A program made the translations under genes and the position numbers. The notes beneath the pieces were generated by a model. The model was not told the origin of the DNA. It did no database searches and saw nothing but the letters and a program-made list of their open reading frames with translations. Positions 7,761 through 13,176 of a stretch of 23,547 nucleotides of DNA are shown piece after piece (the stretch's first letter is position 1; each line of letters starts with the position of its first letter). The stretch covers positions 1 through 23,547 of the forward strand of contig JAFVZE010000332.1 of assembly GCA_017508315.1 (NCBI GenBank), read 5' to 3'. Source of the DNA: Kiritimatiellia bacterium. GTDB lineage: Bacteria; Verrucomicrobiota; Kiritimatiellia; RFP12; UBA1067.

Positions 7761-8210
7761 CTATTGCAGAAACAACGCGAGATTGGCGCAGGCTACGGCA
7801 TCGTAGAGCGCATCGTGCCAGGTACGTCCGTCCAATCGCGGAACCTGGCCGAAAATTCCGCACAGATCGCCGAGAGCGTAGCTCGGCAGCCCGGGATACA
7901 CCGCCTTCGCGAGCCTGAGCGTGTCCACCCACGGCCCCCACTTCGTGAGCGGAGCGACCTTGCGCAGAATCGTCCGCTCGGTGGCGATATTGTGCGCCAC
8001 CAGCCGGCGCCCGGCAAGCATCGGATACCATTCGCCCCATTGCGCCATCATGGTTTCGGCGTCGGGGGTTATTTCGGTTCCGAAAAAGAATTCCCTCGTT
8101 TCGACGATTTCGCCGTCACGCACCACGGCAATTCCAAGCTGCCACGGATCGTTGGACGCGCCGCGGATAAAACCGGTCGTTTCGAAATCTATGGCGGCGA
8201 ATTCGATCAT
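7761..8210 (-). CDS. DnaQ-fold 3'-5' exonuclease (DEDDh family)
   Basis: This 149-residue protein consists of little more than the exonuclease domain. Exo I is IDFETTG with Asp8 and Glu10, and Exo III is HDALYDA with His132 and Asp137. At Exo II the expected Asp of HNxxFD is a Glu (HNIATE, Glu78), an unusual but chemically conservative change. Such domains remove nucleotides in proofreading, repair or RNA trimming; which applies here is not visible. There is no linker to a polymerase or GIY-YIG domain. The start codon ATG overlaps the stop of the upstream acyl-ligase gene in an ATGA junction, so translation is coupled. It is the last gene of the - strand block and ends just before the shared terminator. 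A functional epsilon subunit of Pol III is possible but the protein is shorter than typical ones. Confidence 0.8.
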   Translation of the reverse strand: MIEFAAIDFETTGFIRGASNDPWQLGIAVVRDGEIVETREFFFGTEITPDAETMMAQWGEWYPMLAGRRLVAHNIATERTILRKVAPLTKWGPWVDTLRLAKAVYPGLPSYALGDLCGIFGQVPRLDGRTWHDALYDAVACANLALFLQ

Positions 8211-9925
8211 CGTCTCCGCCGTCTAGTGCCGCGATATGCGAAAAGCGCCAGAACAAACGCAAAACCCGCCAGCAGGATTTTGCCCCAGACTTCCACTTTT
8301 TCCATGAGTTCGCGCAGCCACCGCGGAGCGGGCGCGTCTCCCGGAAGCATCTCATGGGGTATTTTCCAGAACTGGAAAGACGCCGCGACCGCGAACAGGA
8401 GAATCGACATGCAGATTATGAGCGGCCAGTTGCGGCGCGTTTTTCTCCGCGTGCTCCTCGGCAGGGCGATCTTGCCGGAAGCGGTGCGCGGAAACGGTTT
8501 ATTCCTGCAGACCACACGCTTGACGCGCATATAGACGGGCAGCGAAGAATTCAGCGAACTTATCGCGCTGTGAACCTCTCCTTCCGGGCGTTCGGAATAA
8601 ATCTCCGCGATTATCTCGCGCTTCTCGCCGTCCCCCCGGACGACGACCTCCCTAACCGCGGGATACATGAGAATCTTCGCTTCCAGTTCCTCGGGGGCGA
8701 CTTTCTTGCCCGATGAAAGCACGATGGTCCGCGACGCCCTGCCGGTTATCCACACTCTGCCGCCGGAATCGATTCTGCCGATGTCGCCGGTGCGGAACCA
8801 TCCGTCGGCATCCTTCACCGCGGCCGTAAGTTCCGGCTCCCGATAGTACCCTATGAAGACATTCGGTCCGCGGATCATCAGTTCGCCGTCGCCGGAAACT
8901 TTCGTCTCAACTTCTTCAAGGGCGCAGACCTCGCCGGCGCTGCCGATTTCCGTCTCTTTCGAAAAATCCGACAGCGAATACAGCGCCGTGGTTTCTGTAA
9001 GCCCGTATGCGGCAAGCACCTTGATTCCGAGCTCCGACAGCCTTTCCGCGGTTCTCGGAGACATCGGCGCGCCGCCTGTGCAGATCCACCTGACGCAGAG
9101 CGCGTCAACGCCGTCGAGCCCGCGGCGGCGTTCCATCTTCGCGGCGAGTATGTCCGCAAGCGCCGGAACCATGAATATGAAATCCGCGCGAAAGCGCTCG
9201 GCCGCATCGTAAAGACGCCGGTAATCCGGGCACACTCCCAGAGACACCCCGGCGGCAAGCATCGCATAGGCGGCGCAGATTCCGAAAATATGCTGCACCG
9301 GCAGAAGCATCAGCGAACGTTCGCCGCCGCGCATCGGGATCCGCGCATGCACATTCCGGCAGAAGCATTCAATCCCCCCGACGGTCAGCTCCACCCCGCG
9401 CGGCTCGGATGTCGTGCCGGAGGTGAACATGATCATCGAGGTCTTTTCCGTATCGGGCGGCGGCAGTTCGAAAACCCCTTTCTCGCCGCCGGCAAGCGCC
9501 TCGCGGGCGCGGCTCAAAAGTTCGTCCGACCTGAAAGATCCGAAGCCGCCAAGCGTCAGATCCGGAAGCAGTTGATGAACCTTGAGCGCCTTTTCTTCAT
9601 ACAGCGAGGAATACCCCAGCGTTTTCGCCCCGACGCGCTTCAACCGCGCCGCCGTCTCTTCGGCCGAAAGATTTATGTCCACCGGAATGACGCAGACCCC
9701 GGAAAACAGACAGGCCGCATGGGCGGTGATCCATTCGTAGGAATTCTCCCCCATGAGCCCGATGACCGCGCCCGGCGAATATCTGCGGATGACCCACGAC
9801 ACCGCAGAGATGTCATCCGCGAACCGCCGCCATGAAATCGGCAGCGACCGGTCGCCGGCGGCGATCATAAACGCCGCCTCGTCCGGACGCTCCCGCAGAT
9901 TGCGCTGGAATGCCTCAAAGAGCAT
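8207..9925 (-). CDS. AMP-forming acyl-CoA/acyl-acid ligase with C-terminal membrane segments
   Basis: This 572-residue member of the adenylate-forming family activates a carboxylic acid (probably a fatty acid) with ATP. Motifs are MFTSGTTSEPRGV (166-178; usual G-x-P-K read here as S-E-P-R), AAYGLTETT (305-313), the FRTGDIG block (377-383), GRASRTIVLSSGKKVAPEE (395-413) and the C-terminal catalytic Lys485 in PRTASGKI. After the enzyme ends at about residue 490 there is a basic stretch, a hydrophobic segment (500-520), a short loop, a second hydrophobic segment (about 548-565) and an Arg-rich end. The usual long-chain acyl-CoA synthetases lack such a tail, so this copy looks membrane-anchored. 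It starts 2 nt after the upstream membrane-protein gene and overlaps the exonuclease gene by 4 nt. Whether the acceptor is CoA, an acyl carrier protein or something else is unknown. Confidence 0.88.
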   Translation of the reverse strand: MLFEAFQRNLRERPDEAAFMIAAGDRSLPISWRRFADDISAVSWVIRRYSPGAVIGLMGENSYEWITAHAACLFSGVCVIPVDINLSAEETAARLKRVGAKTLGYSSLYEEKALKVHQLLPDLTLGGFGSFRSDELLSRAREALAGGEKGVFELPPPDTEKTSMIMFTSGTTSEPRGVELTVGGIECFCRNVHARIPMRGGERSLMLLPVQHIFGICAAYAMLAAGVSLGVCPDYRRLYDAAERFRADFIFMVPALADILAAKMERRRGLDGVDALCVRWICTGGAPMSPRTAERLSELGIKVLAAYGLTETTALYSLSDFSKETEIGSAGEVCALEEVETKVSGDGELMIRGPNVFIGYYREPELTAAVKDADGWFRTGDIGRIDSGGRVWITGRASRTIVLSSGKKVAPEELEAKILMYPAVREVVVRGDGEKREIIAEIYSERPEGEVHSAISSLNSSLPVYMRVKRVVCRNKPFPRTASGKIALPRSTRRKTRRNWPLIICMSILLFAVAASFQFWKIPHEMLPGDAPAPRWLRELMEKVEVWGKILLAGFAFVLALFAYRGTRRRRR

Positions 9926-9927
9926 TT

Positions 9928-10665
9928 TCAGACCGGATATTTCTCGCCGCCCGACCCGTAGAGTTCATGCGCCTGAAGAATCGCGAGCAGCGCGAAGGCG
10001 GCAAGCATCATCTCCCCTCCCTCCTCGAAAGCCGTGCACGCCGAAGAAGCGCGGGCGGAAATGTCGGCGCCATCTCCGATCGTGTGCCGGTACCACGCGG
10101 GCAGCCGGTCGCAGATCTGCACCATCACCCCGGACGCTCCCATGCAGCCGATCGTCCACGCCACCGGATGGAGTCTGAACACCCCTTTGACGAACTTCAC
10201 CGCATAGGCGGCGAAGAGCGCGGCGAACACGCCGAAAAAGAGGACGAAATAGGAAATCACCATCAGTTTCGCGCCGATCGGGATTCCGCCCCTCGTCAAG
10301 AAACGCATCTTGAACGGAGTGCCGCGGAAATTGGCGACCGTATCGGGATACACGGACGAAAGAACCGCGATATGAAGATCGAGTTCCTTGCAGACCGCCA
10401 TCACCGCCACGCAGGACACCGCCAGACACAACAGGGATCTGCGGAGCGCGGAGCCGCCGAACGGACAGGCGAGCCACACGAGCGGAACTATGAGCGCGTA
10501 GAACGGAATCGTGAGAATTTCGAAAAACGACCTGCCGTCGGCATCGAACGCGCCGCGGAGCGCCGCCGGTTCCATCACCGCCCAGACGCAGGCGAGGACA
10601 AGAAGCGACAGCACATAGACCGCCGGAGCGAGAAGCCACGATTTTCTGGATGCGAGCAGATTCAT
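9928..10665 (-). CDS. Polytopic inner-membrane protein of unknown function
   Basis: I do not recognise the family of this 245-residue protein. Hydrophobic stretches near residues 11-30, 49-67, 77-92, 132-156, 168-184 and 217-233 suggest about six membrane helices. Charged or polar motifs inside or between them are CKELDLHIA (92-100), FRGTPFKMRFLTRGG (113-127) and FEEGGEMM (213-220), with Glu94, Asp96, Glu214, Glu215 and Glu218 as possible functional residues. Small membrane proteins pairing an ELDxH-like motif with a late FEE motif recur in bacterial envelope clusters, but I cannot name the role. Its start overlaps the upstream glycosyltransferase stop by 4 nt (ATGA) and it ends 2 nt before the acyl-ligase start, so the three are translated as a unit. 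A lipid or glycan modification step is plausible from context only. Confidence 0.82.
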   Translation of the reverse strand: MNLLASRKSWLLAPAVYVLSLLVLACVWAVMEPAALRGAFDADGRSFFEILTIPFYALIVPLVWLACPFGGSALRRSLLCLAVSCVAVMAVCKELDLHIAVLSSVYPDTVANFRGTPFKMRFLTRGGIPIGAKLMVISYFVLFFGVFAALFAAYAVKFVKGVFRLHPVAWTIGCMGASGVMVQICDRLPAWYRHTIGDGADISARASSACTAFEEGGEMMLAAFALLAILQAHELYGSGGEKYPV

Positions 10666-11741
10666 TTAACCACCTCCGCGACAATGCTTTCAAGCTGTTT
10701 TTCTATGACATCCATCGAAAGATGCCGTTCAAAGAATTCCCGCGCCGCCGAAAAATACTCTTCGCGGTTCTCCCAGTCGTCGCGGTATTCGACGACGGCC
10801 TTCACTATCGCCGCGGCATCGCCCGGCGGCACAAACTTGATCGCCCTGCATCCACTTGCCTCGGGCGGATAGCCGGTGCAGAATTCGTTGACCGTCGGAC
10901 GGCAGCAGGCCATGCATTCATAGACCTTGTTGCCGATGACTCTCGCGGCCTTGGCGGTCGTCCCGAAAACCCCGAGCACGACGTCATGATCGCAGATGAC
11001 CCGCGGCACCTCGGTATAAGGGACCTTGTCGAGGAAGGTGATGTTGGTTATCCCCGCGGCCTTCGCCTCGGTCGCCGCCTTGTACGCCCCCCAGCCGAGA
11101 AAATCCCAGTGGATACCCATGCCCTGTGTCATGCGCGCCGCCTCGACGATGTGTTCGGTGCCGTGGAGCGGCAGATACGCGCCGTGGTAGAGAACTCTGA
11201 AATCTCCCGCGTGCGGCGGCTGCGGAGGCTGCGGTCTGAACACCTGCTCGTCGGTGCCGGTGAGAAGAACGCGCAGTTTCTCTCGCGGCACCTTGAGATA
11301 CTTCTCGCAGAAATCGACGTGGCAGCTCGTGTCCCAGCAGACGAGATCGGGCATCGCCATAAGCCTGCGCTCACGCTCGAGCAGCCGCTTCGCCCGCGGC
11401 TCTTCCGCCTTCCATTTCTTCTGCTCGAGAACCTTCTTGTCCCACGCCGAAATCATCGGATCGAAAACGACCGGAATCCCGCGCCTGTGCGCCCAGCGGC
11501 AGGCCGCGGCGATATCGCGCTGTCTGGCGACCGGCACCCAGACGAGATCGGGTTTCGGTTTCGACGAAAGGCGGCGGAAAAACGCCTCGACGTCGCCGAA
11601 ACGCGGCGAGATCCTGACAAAGAAGAAATCCACCTCCCAGCCGAGTTTCCTGAAAAGTGAAATGTAGACGCGGTTGCGCGAATACCCCGGATCGAAGCGT
11701 CCCCACCACAGAACGCGCTTTTTCACTCCTTCACTCACCAT
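10662..11741 (-). CDS. GT-B fold glycosyltransferase (GT4-like)
   Basis: This 359-residue enzyme probably transfers a sugar from an NDP-sugar to an envelope glycan or lipid. The N-terminal Rossmann half starts with RVLWWGRFDPGYSRNR (9-24). The C-terminal donor half has the VLYHGAYLPLHGTEHIVEA block (183-201), DFLGWG (213-218), PYTEVPRVICDHDVVLGVFG (241-260) and NKVYECMA (271-278), which occupies the place of the E-x7-E donor-binding motif of GT4 enzymes. The start is chosen at the ATG at 11741 because GGAGG lies seven bases upstream; a frame extending to 11783 overlaps pyrK more deeply and adds unrelated residues. The gene overlaps the pyrK 3' end by 7 nt and the next membrane-protein gene by 4 nt. 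No signal peptide is seen, so it acts on the cytoplasmic side. Donor and acceptor are unknown. Confidence 0.85.
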   Translation of the reverse strand: MVSEGVKKRVLWWGRFDPGYSRNRVYISLFRKLGWEVDFFFVRISPRFGDVEAFFRRLSSKPKPDLVWVPVARQRDIAAACRWAHRRGIPVVFDPMISAWDKKVLEQKKWKAEEPRAKRLLERERRLMAMPDLVCWDTSCHVDFCEKYLKVPREKLRVLLTGTDEQVFRPQPPQPPHAGDFRVLYHGAYLPLHGTEHIVEAARMTQGMGIHWDFLGWGAYKAATEAKAAGITNITFLDKVPYTEVPRVICDHDVVLGVFGTTAKAARVIGNKVYECMACCRPTVNEFCTGYPPEASGCRAIKFVPPGDAAAIVKAVVEYRDDWENREEYFSAAREFFERHLSMDVIEKQLESIVAEVVK

Positions 11742-12511
11742 ACGAGATCCTCCGCCCGGAACACCGGCCCTTCGATGCAGCATCTTGAATTACCGCGGAC
11801 GGTCTTCTGAATGCAGGCGAAGCACGCGCCGACGCCGCAGATCATATGGCGGTCGACGGAAATCCATCCCGGCACTCCGAGAGAAAGCGCACGCTCCGTG
11901 ACCGCTTTCAGAAGCCCGTCGGGTCCGCAGGTGAAAAGCTCGAAAGCCTTTCCCTCCTGACGGAGTTTCAACACCTCCCCGTCGAGCGGGGCCACCACGA
12001 AGCCCTTGACTCCGGCAGAACCGTCGTTCGTGGCGGCAAAGACCTTTACGCCGAGTTTTTCAAATCTCTCAAGCTCCAGAAGATCATCCTTGGTGCGTCC
12101 GCCGACGAACAGGATGCTCTCAAGACCGAGCGCGGCGCGGCGCTTGGCGAGAAAATAAAGCGGCGCGACCCCGAAACCGCCGCCGACGAGAAGCGCGGCG
12201 GCTTTGCTTCCGACGGGAAAACCGTGTCCGAGAGGACCTTCCACCATCACCGGTTCGCCCGCCTTGGCGTCCGCGAGCGCGGACGAACCGCGCCCGACCG
12301 ACTTGTACAGGACGCTCAGTTTCCCGTCCTCGGCGTCCAGAACGCTGAACGGACGGCGCAGCGCGCTCGGTTCGAGCGAAGGAACCTTCACATGCACGAA
12401 TTGCCCGGGTTCCACCTCCGATACTATTTTAGGCGCGTCCAGAACCATCAGATGGTATCCGTTGCCGATATCGACGTTCTCGATTATCACCGTTTTCTCG
12501 TCATATAGCAT
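11735..12511 (-). CDS. pyrK: Dihydroorotate dehydrogenase electron-transfer subunit (PyrK-like)
   Basis: This 258-residue iron-sulfur flavoprotein passes electrons between NAD(H) and a partner dehydrogenase. An FAD-binding block has RRPFSVL (52-58) and GRGSSAL (73-79), then come the GGGFGVAPL nucleotide-binding loop (110-118), the CGPDGLL motif (195-201), and a C-terminal [2Fe-2S] cluster with Cys225, Cys230, Cys233 and Cys244 or Cys245. This order and length match PyrK of class 1B dihydroorotate dehydrogenase. No pyrD lies next to it in this window, so it may pair with a distant pyrD or serve another reductase (related subunits occur with NfnA-type enzymes). The SD-like GAAGGA before its ATG lies in the short 15-nt gap after the UDG-like gene. 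It is co-transcribed with the glycosyltransferase, which overlaps its end. Confidence 0.88.
   Translation of the reverse strand: MLYDEKTVIIENVDIGNGYHLMVLDAPKIVSEVEPGQFVHVKVPSLEPSALRRPFSVLDAEDGKLSVLYKSVGRGSSALADAKAGEPVMVEGPLGHGFPVGSKAAALLVGGGFGVAPLYFLAKRRAALGLESILFVGGRTKDDLLELERFEKLGVKVFAATNDGSAGVKGFVVAPLDGEVLKLRQEGKAFELFTCGPDGLLKAVTERALSLGVPGWISVDRHMICGVGACFACIQKTVRGNSRCCIEGPVFRAEDLVW
11749..11753 (-). promoter_or_regulatory. Ribosome binding site of the glycosyltransferase gene
   Basis: GGAGG on the - strand lies inside the last codons of pyrK, seven bases before the ATG at 11741. It fixes the glycosyltransferase start and couples it to pyrK. Confidence 0.7.
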
Positions 12512-12526
12512 ATATGCGTCCTTCAG

Positions 12527-13117
12527 TTATCGCGCCGCAAGACGCTGGGGAACCGTCTTGAGCGAGCGCCACATATCCTGTTTGATTTTTTTGACCGCCG
12601 GAGTCTCCACGCCGAAACGCAGGATGTATTCGGGCGAATTCGAAACGAGCACATCCGCGCCCGCTTCCGATCGGAGCCACTGCCCAGGAGCGCCGCGCAG
12701 CTGCGGAAAAAACTTTTTGAGCGCGAACGAGCCGAGCACCACGTACACTTTCGCCGCCGGAAGCGGCGCTTCGACGACGATCGGCGCCGTCTCCGGGGTG
12801 CGCTTGAGACCATCCACGATCCTGGACATCATTTCCGCGCCCTTCTCGCTCAGTTTCCGGTCGTGCAGGAATACGAAATCGTAGACGGACCGGTCCGCGG
12901 CGCGGGACACCGTCGCCTCCGGCGTCGCAACCGCCCGCGCACGGGCATCGGCCGGCGATGACGGAGACGCCGGCGTTTCCGTCCGCGGCGGCGGCAAAGG
13001 CGCAAGCAGCGAGCGTTCACACTCCACAGTGCGAACGCCAAGCTCGCGCTCGAGTTCAAGCGCGGCTTCGATGCCGGTCAGAACCGCATCCAATCCCGTC
13101 AATACGTTGTCGTCCAC
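12527..13117 (-). CDS. Degenerate uracil-DNA-glycosylase-superfamily-like protein
   Basis: This 196-residue protein begins with a helical segment like the N termini of family-4 UDGs in related bacteria (ALELERELGVRTVECERSLLAPL, about 19-41). A Pro/Ala-rich probably disordered linker follows (42-75), then a reduced alpha/beta region: SEKGAEMMSRIVDGL (90-104), VYVVLGSFALKKFF (124-137), RGAPGQW (141-147), NSPEYILRF (160-168) and a closing VKKIKQDMWRSL helix. That order mirrors UDG family 4 (xLGxxAxxxLL, RGxW, HPSYLLR, KxxxWxDL). However, the GEAPG active-site loop is absent, the iron-sulfur cysteines are missing (one Cys in total), and the HPS motif reads NSP. Catalysis in the usual way is therefore unlikely. 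The start is a GTG at 13117 with no SD sequence, directly after a promoter. An unrelated protein with a chance resemblance remains possible. Confidence 0.7.
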   Translation of the reverse strand: MDDNVLTGLDAVLTGIEAALELERELGVRTVECERSLLAPLPPPRTETPASPSSPADARARAVATPEATVSRAADRSVYDFVFLHDRKLSEKGAEMMSRIVDGLKRTPETAPIVVEAPLPAAKVYVVLGSFALKKFFPQLRGAPGQWLRSEAGADVLVSNSPEYILRFGVETPAVKKIKQDMWRSLKTVPQRLAAR

Positions 13118-13124
13118 TTTTGCG

Positions 13125-13133
13125 ATTATACCA
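13125..13133 (-). promoter_or_regulatory. Extended -10 promoter before the UDG-like gene
   Basis: TGGTATAAT reads on the - strand in the 59-nt gap between uvrA and the UDG-like gene. No convincing -35 is seen 16-18 nt upstream, so this would be an extended -10 promoter. The predicted start is A13118, one base before the GTG start codon. Confidence 0.65.
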
Positions 13134-13176
13134 TATTCGCTTTACGTTTGCGGCTTTGCGGCGCCGGCGCGGTCCA

